A stretch of 62,000 bases of DNA, taken from NCBI GenBank assembly GCA_002633005.1, contig NMRA01000037.1, positions 1,157,950-1,219,949 on the forward strand, read 5' to 3'. The stretch comes from Phoronis australis (Eukaryota; Phoronida; Phoronidae). Position numbers and translations under genes: made by a program. Under the pieces are notes generated by a model that was not told the origin of the DNA, made no database searches, and worked only from the letters and a program-made list of their open reading frames with translations. Shown in pieces: positions 34,441 through 47,712 of the stretch. Within the stretch, counting starts at the first letter, position 1. Every line of letters starts with the position of its first letter.

Positions 34441-34469
34441 GTCGTAAAATAATTGCGTTATTATGTTGT

Positions 34470-34680
34470 TTAAAATGACGTCATTTGTACGATTTGAATC
34501 CAGTCAAATAAAACTAAAATGCCTAAATTGAAAACAATGACAAGGGCACTATAGATTTACTTGTGCTGTAAATTACCAAAGCTTTTAAAAGTTATTTCCG
34601 GGCTAGGGACCTGGTAAATCTTAATCCTTCTCAACTCCCCTGGAGTATACAATGGATTCAACCGTTGTGTCTTGCTATGA
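34470..34680. repeat. Interspersed repeat family R1, copy 2
   Basis: Directly right of the fold-back element. Shares TGACGTCATT, AAAATGCC(T)AAATTGAAAACAATG and ACCTGGTAAATCTT with the copy at 2668-2850. Confidence 0.55.
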
Positions 34681-35004
34681 AATTAAAAATCATATTCAAA
34701 TGTTTTATAAGTTGATTGTCGTAAAACAACGACTCGAGTCCTTTACGGCTTTTGGCAAACTTTAGCGACACCTTTCAGGCAAGACAACTAAGAAATGACT
34801 TCCCAAATATGACAGTATATAGACTCAGGAATATTATAGTTTTATAGAAATATTGTTGGCTAACAGTAATTTATCATAAACAATCATTTCAAAGGTGAGC
34901 CGGCATTAGCTAGTCTCACATATATAGTCTATATTCAATTTAGTCCTACTGCGACATCAAGCGACCATTTCTGTTTTTGGAAACCTCTGTTTCCCTTTCA
35001 CGTA

Positions 35005-35111
35005 AGTTTTCTCTTTGTCGAACTATTTTTGAGCGTACTCACAAAATCTCGATTTCTGCGACTTGTTTGGCAGTTTTGAGTGTGCCGACTCGTGGACGAG
35101 ACGGTCTCGCC
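35005..35111. mobile_element. Fold-back element F2, single arm
   Basis: The blocks TTTTGAGCGTACTCACAAAAT, CGATTTCTGCGACTTGTTTG and GACGAGACGGTCTCGCC match the arms of the palindromic copy at 52326-52620 and the arm at 52826-52925. Confidence 0.65.
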
Positions 35112-36502
35112 TGATCCAGTCTTGAAAAGCTTCACGTTTTTAGTCCATACTTGAGCGCTATTGGACGCACCGTAACTTCAGGGATTGCATTTTATTACAA
35201 CGATTGGTGTTCAGAAAATGTGTTATGCTGTTGAGCTCAAGAGCATTTGTTATCATTTATTAAAACATACTTTGCAATCATTAAAGTACGTACTGCATGC
35301 ACTTCATCTTTATTGATGGTTTGAAATGAACTTGTACAATGACGTGGCGGATTTGCTCTTCAGAGGCGCAGAAGTCTGATGGTGCTTATCATTGTCTTAC
35401 GTTTTGAGATAAGCCGATAAGGTACACAACGCATTACTTCAATAATTGAACGTCGAAATCGAAGATTTGCCAACTTCGCGGTGTTTGTAGGAATACGTTG
35501 ATTATGGTGAAACCTGCACGCGCCATTACTAATGACAACTGTTTAATTAGGCATTTGCATATATCAGCTGTTGAAGATACCGTGAGAGTTTTCATCATAT
35601 CTTCAAAATATAAACAAGTAATAAATACCAATATCTATTAAAAACAACAGTTATGAACTAATTGCCTGCCCTCGTAGTTATAAATTCTGTAAATGTTTAT
35701 CGACACAAAATTCTATATGACCGCTCGCTGCGATTAGGTATTGATTACCGATACGGTTTAATATGGACTAAATCGATGCTTGTTAAAACCTGTGAAGTTA
35801 CCACAGTTAAAGCTTGCAAAGCATGTTACGCTTTGCAATATAAAGAAACTTAGAATGTCAGAGAAAGCTGAGAATTAAAGATAAATAGTTGTTGTGCTCA
35901 ACTGGCTTTGGAATTACGTGGATCAACCAAGGAGTTGCCGACGATGATATTTTTATAAATGAATTCAGAAATAGATGTAAAGATATGGAATGCCAACACT
36001 GGAACAGATTACTGTCTAAGAGTAGTCTCGATATTTAAATGATTATTCAAAAACGATCTCATATTTGAATATTATATATCTCATGTTGAACAATTTGTTC
36101 AGGATTCGAATGTGCTAAATTCAGTGTCAACAGGCTGCAGAAGTGCTACTGAAGGTTTACAATGGTTGTGTAGTTTTTGTGACACATAACCTTTCTTTAA
36201 ATGAAATTATTTTTTTTAGTTGTGTGTCTTTTATACAACGATCTTCGACAGTGATACTTGCCACCAGTGTGACGTATACATAGTCGATGGTAATTTTGTG
36301 AATTTGATGGAAACAAATAGCTTTAAGACTAAGACACGTGTGTAGTTTTTATCAACAGCTAAACAAAGACGTGGATAATATTGTAGACGTCTAAATACAT
36401 GTTTATATATTATATGTAATGTGGACTAGTGGCCTTATTTCATGAAATAAATTGCTAAAAGGTATTTGACTGGCAGCCCAGTGCACATGCGCTCCAGCCT
36501 GC

Positions 36503-36643
36503 CGTTCAGTAACGCTAGGACCTCGCTAAAAAGCAAGACTTCACGAGATTACGTGAGATACTGCCGTGTATTTTAAATGAGAACGCGTGACTTTGACTAG
36601 AATTTAGCTAGGTCTTAGCGTAGGTCCTAGCGTCTACTGAACG
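36503..36643. mobile_element. MITE family M1, near-consensus copy
   Basis: CGTTCAGTAACGCTAGGACC at the left and GGTCCTAGCGTCTACTGAAC at the right, 141 bases. Nearly the same sequence as 56821-56961. Confidence 0.9.
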
Positions 36644-38310
36644 CACGTCAGGTGTGGCCCCTGGGTAACTGACAAGGAGACCAAACATTGATATAGATTG
36701 GATATTCGAGGTATGGTGAAACTGAACAATCGTGACCCCCTGAACACTGAAAGACTCTTAACAGAAAAATTGCACTCTGGAACGGGTCCGCCAGAAACCC
36801 ATGGAGGACTCTCCAAAACTGAGCTAGTTAGAACTCAAAAAGACAGTCCAAATGATTCAGTACGCTCATGGTATTGGTATGGCGGACCCTTACCAGTCTT
36901 AAATGATCTTGCGCTCTACGGAACACGCGCATTTCGACCTGCATGGGGGCATTCGTCGGTGGAAGATTACACAGGATTAAGGTTCCACGTGACAGGCTGA
37001 CTGCTTGCATTCATATAGGACAGATGCTTCACTGGAACTCGGGTCAAGTTCTGTAGGCACAAGAACCTAGCGAAACAATAAAATCACACAAGTCTTCGCT
37101 AGATATCGCCATTTATTACAAGTGAAGTACGTGATCAAACGCGATTGCCCTGAGTCTACGGAACACAACCCTGGTGAATTTTGAGCTTCTCTCTGTGGCC
37201 ACGGGGGATCATTCATTGAGTTAGGGATGTGATTTACGCCTCATTCGTGACCCGTCTGGACTTCACACTCTTTTCTTGGCAATTTGGGTGATCGACTCTT
37301 GCAACGGAGTTACTCTAGAAAAAATGTAGCTTGCAGGAAATGTTGGCCAGGGGAAGGTTTGCGCCTACGCTAAACCCGTAAGTGTGTTCACTAAGATCAA
37401 CATTGCCTACAAACTAGTTGGACTTGGAAAACTAGATTTTGTTAATAGCTGCAGGTTGCAAGGCTCCTTGTTACACCAGCTTTATTCCCACATCCAATGC
37501 CGCCTTGTAAAACGTGCTGGGAATGGGTGGAAACAGGACGCTTTGCTTATAACTTGCCTCGATTGCAACTTCATTCACTTTCAATCAGATTCCTGTTCTT
37601 GGTTATCGAAATCGCCAGCGCAATGAAACACATACTCTGACTAAAGAGGGCGCACGGGAAAAGAAACATTACTCTCAGAGTTAATTAACAAATTGCTACA
37701 TTCTCAACAAATTAGGTTGAATCCATTTTAATGCGTTACGTAATTTTTGTGTATGCTTGAGTCAAAGCAGGAAACCGGGTCAGCTATTTGTTTTGTGTGA
37801 TTTCTGCCTCACGGGGAATTAAAAAGTGATTTGTTGACATTTAACAGACAAAAGACGCGTTTCTAAATGGTGTTCGGAATATTTATAGTGCACCCGAGCT
37901 CAACTGCATACTGGCGTTTGTTTATAACTACAAACTTAGACAATAATCGATGTGTCGGCAAGTTTGCTCTGGAGATAGCATTTTCCGTCTCTTCGATTTC
38001 TCTGTTCACTTAATTTAATGAAAGTAGCGCCATAGCAATAGCGATATTACTTTTTACTACTACACATAAGTAAGCTATGGAAACGTCAGAAGCTACACTC
38101 AGTCATGTGTTAATTATGTTAATTATGTAAATGACGTGGGCTAAGGCGAGGCAACACTACGGAAACTCTAAAATGACAAAGTCATCAAGTTTTCTTGAAC
38201 ACAAGTTTTACGAATCAAATATGGATTATTTCCTTTTCTTTTACATTCCAATACAAAATTTGAATTGGATGAAAACAAATTATAGTAAGTGGTTGAGTTT
38301 TACTTATAAC

Positions 38311-38355
38311 TGTAACCATAACCCTAACTTTAACCCTAATCCTAACCTTAGGGTA
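38311..38355. repeat. Interstitial telomere-like tract
   Basis: Degenerate CCCTAA/CCTAAC units (TAACCATAACCCTAACTTTA and on) over about 45 bases, ending in an inverted TTAGGG. Confidence 0.75.
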
Positions 38356-41027
38356 TGGTGAGGCACGTGGCCCCCTAACGACATGTTTCTGTATTTCCTG
38401 GGGGCAAGCAATCAATGTAATTCAACATTTTGGTTGTTTTTGCTTATTCTAAAACCATGGATTATCCTGGGCGCATTTCAACCATAATTATTGTTCTCAT
38501 GACCCTGATTTACAATTCATACACTGCCGTGACGTAGCTGGTACATTTCTGGCACGTGACCCATTCTGGACACAGTACTGTGTTCAGTCGCGAGTGGGTC
38601 ATCGGTCTGAAAACCACAGAAACGATAAATAACTGCATTTTTAATTCATTCACATCATAAACATTGCTTTTCCTTTAAAAGTAAAAAACTGTAACAAGTT
38701 CCGAATGGTGACGGAAAATGACGAAGCTTTTCTCACACATTCGTTCCTAATTGTACTACTGAAAATATGTAGCCGGAAGTAAACTGGGACGCTAAAACAT
38801 TTCTTGATTCCCGATAAGTAGCGATCAAGACAACTTAAGAAAACGACCCAATAGCGTGCCAGCTAATCCTTGTGATTGGTGTTACTTAGTGACTGTTGAG
38901 GGAAACACGATCTGTTGCGCTCCTGGCGGACATCTGGTAATATGAGTGCAGTAAGATTGATGGATTGTTCCAATCGGCAGAGTTGGCGTTTGCCGGGCAG
39001 TTGTCTTGCATCAATATTCTGATGTCAGACTCTTTGCGTTTTTAATACGACCATTACACTCTCGTGACCAGTTGGTTCTTGCTGCGATTGACGTTCTGTT
39101 TACTCTGGTCTACACTCTCCGTACCAGAAAGAATGGGAATCCCAGCGCCGTGGAACCTCATGCTGGTGCCGTGACGTAGTTTGATTGACGGAGGCATGTG
39201 ATGTATTTTCAGCGTTATTTATAATAATCCCTCAAAGTTCCGTTAGTTAAGAAAGTTTCGAACTCGCTGTGTGGACTTACTGGAGACGAGAGTTGATCGG
39301 ATATTATAACACACGAGCTACCAACCCAAGTGATGTCTGTGAAAGCTATTATCGTCAAGAAACTGTCACAGAGTATATCATATGAAGGGTAAAGATTTTA
39401 TGATTTGTAGCTCAGTCACTCGCCATTGATGTATATTGCGAAGAATTATTCTGTGAATGTTTGATGGCGCGGGCAGAAATCACTTCTGAGTCGGGTTTCT
39501 TAATGTTAATCTATCAAATACCCGTATTCAGACTTCGTATTTTACACCCCGAAATTCTTGTCACTGATAATATCTCAAATCAATAGCGGGAAATCTTGGT
39601 TAATTAAGTAGCTACGTGTTTTGCCTGTAGTTATCGTGAACGGTTTAGTGACAGTTTAAACAAATCCCATCAAGGTGGAAATTTTCACTGCCTTCCGTTT
39701 TCTCTGCATTTGAAATTAGATCTAACAAGCCCTCTTGTTAAAGTTTGTAAGTGCCACAACCCAAAATTTGCACTTGGTGTTGCCTTTCTTGCTCTTGAGA
39801 AATACAGACACTTTAAAATAGAAAACACACAACATTGAAATCAAATTTTCTTCTTTACGGTTTCGCCAGACGGCATTTTTCAAATAGTGCTTTGCCCTCC
39901 AGCCAGGCTATTTTACTTCAAACGCGAATTTCTTGTTTCCACTCGTATTTCTCAGAGTTGAAACTCTTACATTTTGGTTATGTTCCCACCCGCAAGAACT
40001 CTGAATAGTTTGAATTTCAACGAATTTCAATTCTTCACACCAATTGTTTCAAAGATCATCTTTTTCTCTAATAAGCGTTGCGTGATACTCGGAGCCGTTG
40101 GTCACGGTGTTTCATCTGCCTAACTGTCTATCTGGCTTAATTTCATATCATTTGAGAAATGTCCGGAAGATAGTTCAGGATTAAATTGTCTCCCCCAGGC
40201 AATTGCGTGCCATGCAAAAACATGTATACATTACAAATGTAGCGCGTGACATCAGTGGACATTTTATGCAAGCGCGCTCATGAATGCTGTCAAAATATGT
40301 GGTTTGATGGAGAGCGCTGTGTGAAGTCCGTTCACATGGGTCTCTGTTGACCTCGTGACATTCACCTGCTTGGGTGAACTGAACGCGCATCTGGATGAAC
40401 CAATGCAAGTTGTACCTGGTACAAGCGGTAAACGTAACGTACAGTTACAGTGAATCCTCATTAAGCATTCACTTAATTATCTCAATTAGTAAAATACCAT
40501 TCTCGTTAAAAAGATAGAAGGATCATGGGTTTCCTCCTCATGTTTTTTGTATACTAAAACCTTTTCCTTGCAAATCACGGTAAACTTTTCGTCGTGATTT
40601 AATTTTTTATGGAATGAACATTTATTTATTATTACTGGATGCGATTGATTTTTATGATCGTCTGTTTTTTTCGTCCACGTAGATAGATATCATTAAAAAC
40701 AGATGTCGCCTAAGAATGTCAATAGACCTGTCTACATAAAATATGACGCGTCAGTTGACCCAGTTCCCCAATAACACTTTTTATTTTCCTAAATCGTAAT
40801 TTTACTACCGATATTTTTACTAAAAAGTAAAGGAATGACACCACGAGAATGTTGGATGAGCTCATCAGAACATAGCGTTGACCAACTGAACAACAGTACC
40901 ACATTTTGAGGCACGTAATTAAGACTTGCTGATATCCATTCAAATATATTTGGTACAAGTACTAAATGAGAAAGTGCCCGATTTGTCCAAAAAGGTGAAA
41001 AGGTGTCTCGCTATAATTCTCGGTCAC

Positions 41028-41378
41028 TTAAAGCGGCATTAAGTCCGTGCTGTCTGTCGTAAAACTAAAGTTTTAATTTCGAGTACTTACTGTGATAAAT
41101 TTGATCTTATTTTGTTCCTTTCTCAGTTGAGATCTCTGGGCTCTGGAAAAAATAGCAGTACGTTATTTCCAAGACCAAGCTTCAGGACACGTGACCTGGT
41201 ATTTTATTAGCTCGATCTGAACAATTAGCAAAATAAAGAGAGCTCATTTGTCTGAAGAAATAAGGAAGAGTCAGATCTTTCCAAGCCCACGTCCAACAAT
41301 TTGAGGCACCTCATAACAATGTGTGGCCGATATCAAAATCGTTTTTTGACAAAAAGCACGGGTTTAATGCCCCTTTAA
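41028..41378. mobile_element. TTAA-flanked MITE M3, long copy
   Basis: TTAA then AGCGGCATTAAGTCCGTGCT at the left; AAAGCACGGGTTTAATGCCC ends the right, followed by CTTTAA. The inverted ends of about 20 bases and the interior blocks (TTGTTCCT...CTCAGTT) match 1428-1612. No coding capacity. Confidence 0.85.
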
Positions 41379-43120
41379 ATGGACAAGTAAAGAGAATTCT
41401 TGGTAAATAAATGTTAATTCTACTGCAACACCAAATCAGTTCTTACTAATCTAAATGTTATTATGTTACCAGTTTGCAGCATAAATCGGTCGATATGTGA
41501 TAACATATCGGAGATCCTCCTATTTGATTATGCTGGAAAAGGTCTAGTTCGCAAGCATTCAGATGTAACTTAAGATATTTCAAATCAAGGGAAACGAAAG
41601 ACTTTAAAAAAGCAGTTCCTGCCACGCATCTAGATTCTTGCTCTGTGTGCTGAGAACTTCTTGATCAAGATAATGCGCGTTTAAGTACATGCGTTTGTTT
41701 TGACTTTTCCCGTTGTATTGGCTAATGGGTTAAAAGCCCACTCTTAAGTGCGCAACGTTATGGTTTACTAGTGCAAGCAAGAACGCTGCGCGCGGAGGTT
41801 TGTTTATGCCTACCCCACCGCTGCGTCAGTTCTGCCGAGAAGGATCAAATTGACTGTAACTAGTTATCTTATACCCCTGCCGACTGTGCATTTGTTTTTG
41901 AAACAGCTTATTGTATTTGTTTGGAAAGTAAGTCTTTTTAATTATTGATCTGCTTGATCGCTTTGTTATTGGTGAGGGACAGAGGGGACCCTGTATGAAA
42001 TTGTGGTTTACATGTATTCCTCGTACACGTACGTCGAGACATTACTTTCCTCGTATTATTAATTGGGTTGATCGCTTGGGGAGTGCAAAACGTGGGTTTT
42101 ACCTTGTTTCGGAAATTATCATTTCTCAAATGGTTTTTGGAAAGCATTTAAAGCCAATTATGAAGAAACGAAATCAAACGTCATTTGATTATCAGATATT
42201 TTGTGTCTTTATACTTTTGTCTTTACCGGATGTTAAATTTTTGTTAGGTAAGCAACATAATGCAACGAGGAAAATCGCCACACGACGATGTTAATTTCCT
42301 ACTCTAACTATAACTGTTACCGAAAATTCTAGTGAAAATGTGACTGTTACGGAATCGTTAGAAATTATTCCAACATATATTCAATCAAATTGTGCCGCTC
42401 ACTGAATTCAATTTCCATTTTGTGGCAATTACTTGCGATATCCTGATTTAATTATAGTTAATCAGTCCAGGAACTAAAGGTCAATATTGGGCACTGAGGC
42501 GTGTGCAACTTTTTAAAGAAATCGACATATTCTGGCAATGTGACCATTTTTAGGTACTTTTTCCACCCTGATAACGGGCGAGCAATTTTAACTTCATTTA
42601 CCGTAATATGCATGCATAGTTAGATAAGGCAAGTATGCGCAAATATTGTAAGAAATCATACATTTTCCAAATGCGTTTTTCTATACTCATATAGGTCAAG
42701 CAGTTTTTACCTCTGACCCTCATTTGCATCCATTTTTAGACCTTAATTAGCACAATTGTAATAATTCATGCATATCGAGTCACTTGACCGATTCTGAGGA
42801 TAGTTGACTCCATTCTTATGTTATCCAGGGAACCCGATTCATTTTTGCTACTTGCAAGATCATTCAAGAGTAAAGGTCACGTGATTATTTCCCTATACTG
42901 CTATTTTACCCCAAAATACATTTAACAGTCAAATTGGGTCACGTATGTGTGCAAGTTTTATGAGAAATCACTATTCTTTGTCCAAATGACCATCTTGAGA
43001 TGTTTTTCGATCCTGAAATTTGACCTCGATAATCCTGATTTGCATTCATATCTAGGTATCAATTAGCTGTACTTCGGAAGCAAGTTTTCGGTTATACAGA
43101 ATTTGTTAAATGCATTGTTC

Positions 43121-43256
43121 ACGCAGTAATGCCACCACAGAGTAGAAGCTGACGACCCCCCTCCCCCCTTCGTTAGTCATTCTTTGCAGTATTTTACACC
43201 CGCCGTGTCTCACTGTGTGTGTCGTCAGCTTGTACTCTGTGGTGGAATTACTGCGT
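43121..43256. mobile_element. MITE M6 with 36-base inverted ends
   Basis: The left end ACGCAGTAATGCCACCACAG runs on to GCTGACGAC and is mirrored at the right by GTCGTCAGC ... CTGTGGTGGAATTACTGCGT, with only two or three differences over about 36 bases. The total is 136 bases. It is the best-preserved terminal inverted repeat in the window. Confidence 0.9.
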
Positions 43257-43555
43257 CATTTTATCTTCACTTGAGAATGAAACAAGTATGTTTCGAAATA
43301 TCGTGTGTCTTTTAATTATGTCGCTAGGTCAGTTACTCTACCTATGTTCAGTTGAAAGTAGACTTTTGTTCCGAAAGTACGAACGTAACGGAATAAAGAC
43401 TGTGAACAATGAAAAGTGTCGAGCATTTAACAAAGGTCTTAATTAACATAGATTTCAATTATTCATATTTTTCCAACGTCTTGTCGGAGTTTTATGATCT
43501 TTGGTTTGATTCTTATGTTAACGAAAGTGCCCTGCTCATTTTAGGGCTTGTTTAA

Positions 43556-43720
43556 CGTCACGTCATTATGACCATTAGAACCATTCAAATAAATTAAAAA
43601 TGTCAAAATTAAAAACAACAGTGCTAATAAGGCCAGAGTTTATATAGTGATTTTAATTTTTAAGCACTATGAAAATCATTATTATGAAATCAGTAATATA
43701 TATATGGCATGTAGGCGAAT
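43556..43720. repeat. Interspersed repeat family R1, copy 3
   Basis: Shares ACGTCATTATGACC, AAAATGTCAAAATTAAAAAC and AAGGCCAGAGTTTA with the other R1 copies. More diverged at its right side. Confidence 0.5.
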
Positions 43721-45977
43721 TGAATGTTGTCAGTTGAATAGGCTCCCATGAAACCGCGTTGATGCAATACTTACGTGTTCCCAGTGGACAGCGTTGTTTT
43801 CTGTCCCGGTAGCGGCCGCGTTAAATAACCCCAATAACTTGCGAATAGAAGCAAGTAAGGCTTCTTGCGGTAACCGTCAAACTCGCAAGATGCAAAAATC
43901 CAAGACATTTAGACTTATCTCAAATATGTGTACACCTGAGTACCCATGGACTCATTATATTCCCTATCCATAAGATGACGTCACTTTCAAACCTTAGTTA
44001 CTCGACGTGGCGATAAAAATGGCTAAATAGCATGTTGCAGTACTGTTTTGGAGAAAATAAGTAAAAAGTTGCGTAATTTTAGCCCCTTCAGTGCGAACCG
44101 TGTCTTCTGAGAATGGGAGTATCCCTTGGTTATTGAGCAGCGTAAACTCGTAATACTATAAGTTTTTCCGTTGCCCACGAGAAACTAGGTAGCACTGAAG
44201 CTGATCGCAGTGAGATCGGTAGATTAGCATATCCATTATTCGACTTTGTTTTTCTTTGTTATAATAAAGAGAATGACAAGCATTTATCGGTAACCGGCTG
44301 ATGTGCGCCCAAGGTACCATATCCATGCGACATGTATTCAACAAAATTCAACAAGTGTAGCGTCCCAGATGTGATAATTAACCGTGCGAGGCGCTTTCTC
44401 CCGTCGCATGAACGTCGCAAGTTAAAGAATACTTTACGAGCTCCATACGACGTCATTTCGCATACTGCTTGATACGGAATTCAAAGAAAAAATTAGTTCT
44501 GTTAACTTTGCCACTGAATTTATAAAAGAGAACATGACGAACACATTTTGAGAGTGAACGGAAAGAGCTTGCATAATGTTCCACAAGAGGTTTACGCAGC
44601 ACATTGATTATTTTGGATTTTGTCGAGCCATTTCAGGCAAGGCTAATTTGGAGATTCTGGTTAAAACGTAGGAGGTTAACCAGCTTACATTTAAACATTT
44701 GGAATTCAAGGGAACTCGTTAAAATGCGTACACGTCAGTTTGGAAGACGAGAATGCCGACGGCAATTTTTTGTTTACTGAAGACACCTCTCCACTCCAAA
44801 TAGTGTTTGGATTCAGATCCTCCTAAGTAATTCTATGTTTTCTTTAACTAATTTGTTTATCTTAGTCGCACAACATTTTTCATTGACGCTTTGCACTGGT
44901 AATCCTTCAATTTGAGTTTTTGCATATTTCTAAGCAATTCTTCAAGACATTGTTTATGAAAAAGTTCCGAGCAAGTGTCGGAAATACACTGTATTGCCTG
45001 GGTGTAAATTCGCACCATTCGTGTCAACTTAGATCATTTTATTCACTTTTCATCGTCGTCGATTATGTCGGTTTAAGTAATTTTGGAATCATTACTTACA
45101 ATGCGTTTTTCAGCAAAGGGTGGAGTTAATATACAATGGTGATATTTAACGACATAGTTCATGAATGAAATGTTGAATTGGTTCTTTGGTTTTATGGCGT
45201 TCGACAGCGTCTTATCGAGTTGAATTCTGAAGGCGTTTCACACTGGGATAGATTTACGCAGAGTGGTGTTCCCAGTACGCCGAGGTTATGGTGCCTATGC
45301 TGGCCTGAGTGGCAATACCCCTAGGGGCACAACAGCAAGGGTACGCGAGATGGATGCCAACACTTTAAACATGTTTATTTTTTCGTATGATTAGGGCGTA
45401 GGGCAGTGCGTTCAGAAAGTGCGTAGTCATCCCGGAATGCACGGAAGTTTAGTACGCTATTACCTGCCCTGCCTACGCAATAGTGCTCTACCCTACGACA
45501 GTCCGAAGAAAACGCTAGCCCACCTATAACCGATCGCACGCGCAGCAGAATTGTTCCTCATGAGAACGCGGCGTAATTCTGGAAAACTGAACGCCGCACT
45601 ACGCAACTCCATGGGTCCCAGATTTGGTAGAAGATTTACATGTACAAATGTCTCTGACACCAACTGCGTTTTTTGCTCATTGATGTTACCCAGAGGTCAA
45701 ATAATTTCACATAATTTTCGGGATTGCAAGACTTTCAGGTCCTGGATGATGCGATTACTGATCCAGAAATGCCCAATAAGTGTTTGAATATTTTCAAAAA
45801 TATAAACACGTTTGAACAACTGTTGGAGATGATCTGGAATCTTTTAAATTGCAAGAGGTCCTGAAAGAGTTGTTTTGTGACAATAATCTTGTCTATGACA
45901 AAAAATGCTTAATCTTAATAATTTACTGACTGTCTTAAACTGACTTTATTTAAACTGATTTGTTCGTTTTGTTTCAG

Positions 45978-46091
45978 CAACAAGTGGCTTCACGATGAAA
46001 GGTTTGAAGCGTCTCTTGAGGAGGACAACATTGACCAAAGTATTGTTGACCGCGAGGTGGCGATACTGCAGGAGGAATGGCAAAGGAAAAC
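45978..46091 (+). CDS. Hv1-like proton channel gene, exon encoding acidic N-terminal segment
   Basis: Acceptor TTTTGTTTCAG, donor AAAAC|GTAAGT, 114 bases. It encodes NKWLHDERFEASLEEDNIDQ followed by a helical, charged stretch ending QEEWQRK. The exon leaves two bases that the exon at 60867 completes in phase. An acidic cytosolic N-terminus before S1 is usual for Hv1, but this segment alone would not identify the family. Its own upstream exon, which must end two bases into a codon, was not found. Confidence 0.55.
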
Positions 46092-46924
46092 GTAAGTAGT
46101 CTGTGATAAAGTTGGATTACTGTTACGGGAAATACCGTCATCGTAAGTGCATTCTGGGAAGAAAAGGGCCATAGACACGATGTTTTTCCAACAGGCAATG
46201 TGCAAGTAGCCCGACTGTCAATATGCATGTTCATACCGGTAACTGAAGTTTCCCGTCTGTTAGTCGAAACTGGAGAAGTCGTGTTTTTTTTCTTTTCCAA
46301 AAAAAATCCTAGACACCGGCGAGTGTTAAATGAGTAGTCCCAGACTTTTAAGTGTCTACGTTCATACCCTTGAAATAAGATCGAAAGTGCAATATCGTTA
46401 CCTCTGTAAGCGAGTGGGCTTACTGGGCTGCGTTCTGTATAGCGCATTTCTTGGTGGAAAGGCTATCTCACACAAGTCTTGGCGATTCATCAAGCGTCAC
46501 AAGCGAACCACGTGATCACAATTGCTTTACTCGCGAGCGTCTTGCGTCTTCGCCCGGGACTAGCTACTGATATCATTGCCGTTTACAAAACACTAAGGTC
46601 AATCCCAGAATTTGCTAAGACAGATATGACGGCAAGCAACACTTGTTGATATGTTCATCGTCATGCAGTAGTCAATAGGGACAACTGAATCACCATACAT
46701 ACTTAAGCTTACTGCGACACTCGCGAGTGAAGCTAGTGTGATTGCGCGCATCGAAATATCACGCGAAGACTTGCGTGATAACGCCTTTCTCGCCGAAGCT
46801 TGCTCTGCGGAAGGCAACCTGGTCAAGTTCGTTGTTCGGGAACGACATCACATATCAAATGCAGTGCTTGCCAGTTCACTCAGCTAGTGTCGTGCTGGTC
46901 TAAAGAGATTTGTATTTCAGGGTT

Positions 46925-47056
46925 CGGTTGCATAAAACTTTAACTGGATAAATTTGATTCTTGCATTACGTCAAATGTATAATTAAACGATTGCAACGTG
47001 ACGAGTGATGATGCGACGGAATCGATGCTATCCATTGTATTAGTTTTATGTAACCG
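46925..47056. mobile_element. MITE with CGGTTGCATAAAACT ends
   Basis: CGGTTGCATAAAACT at the left and AGTTTTATGTAACCG at the right are inverted with one difference, 132 bases overall. A related GGTTGCATGAA lies at 50291 without a matching right end. Confidence 0.75.
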
Positions 47057-47544
47057 GTTCCCACTGTGTTAAGTTCACGGCATACATTTCGAAAGCTAGA
47101 CGTCGGGGATGTATCTTTAAAAGTGCTGAAAAATCAGGAAAAAATATGATAGAAATATTCAAGGAAGTATTCAACAAGAATGTTTGCAAAGCATGAAAGC
47201 GCCGTCTTAATACCTCCATTATAATAATCGTTTTCTTTATTGGTTGGAATCATTTAGTAATTAATCATTTTGTATGACAACGTACGACGTCATGCTCAAT
47301 TGACACTTGGATGAATCTCGCATCTTACGTGTAAATCGACATGTGGAGTACTGTTAGAAACATTACAAATGTCATGTACGTGCACTTTAGCACAAACCTA
47401 ATGACTGCTCGTTGATCAATTATACCTCTTAGTAAAGGCAAGCCACGTACACTTAATTATTTTAAATATCATATTAAGTCATTTCAAATTGTTGCAAGTT
47501 ACAAAAAAAATAGACACCCTGAAGCCTAATTTCCCGTCTCGCAC

Positions 47545-47712
47545 CAGGGGCGAAAACAGTATTTTAAGTTTGGGGGGGGGGCAGTGCAGAGTATTAGCCA
47601 GGATTTTGCCAGTCAGACATTCGCACCCCCGAACTGCCAAATGGAGTCTGGGAGAAGTTTAGAGGGTGGGGGGCATCATGGCCTCTTTGCCCCCCTTCTA
47701 AATCCGCCACTG
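47545..47712. mobile_element. MITE family M2 copy
   Basis: CAGGGGCGAAAACAG at the left, TAAATCCGCCACTG at the right; interior CAGACATTCGCACCCCCGAA and AAATGGAGTCTGGGAGA, as in the other copies. Confidence 0.85.

Larger units (their letters stand above)
20356..45977. other. Long stretch without a confident gene
   Basis: Contains M1, M2, M3, M5 and M6 elements, two fold-back elements, R1 repeats, palindrome clusters and a telomere-like tract, listed separately. Blocks 26031-27586, 29629-31642, 31760-33948, 36644-38310, 38356-41027 and 41379-43120 show nothing I can name. 5' exons of the Hv1-like gene may be hidden here. Confidence 0.5.

Noticed and set aside
36713-37000. Plus-strand frame of about 96 codons right after an M1 MITE
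   Set aside because: No signal peptide, motif or second copy; length within chance expectation.
41995-42294. 100-codon plus-strand frame
   Set aside because: No recognisable domain, splice context or paralogue; length within chance expectation.
45974-46447. 157-codon minus-strand frame
   Set aside because: Antisense to the supported exon at 45978-46091, without recognisable content.
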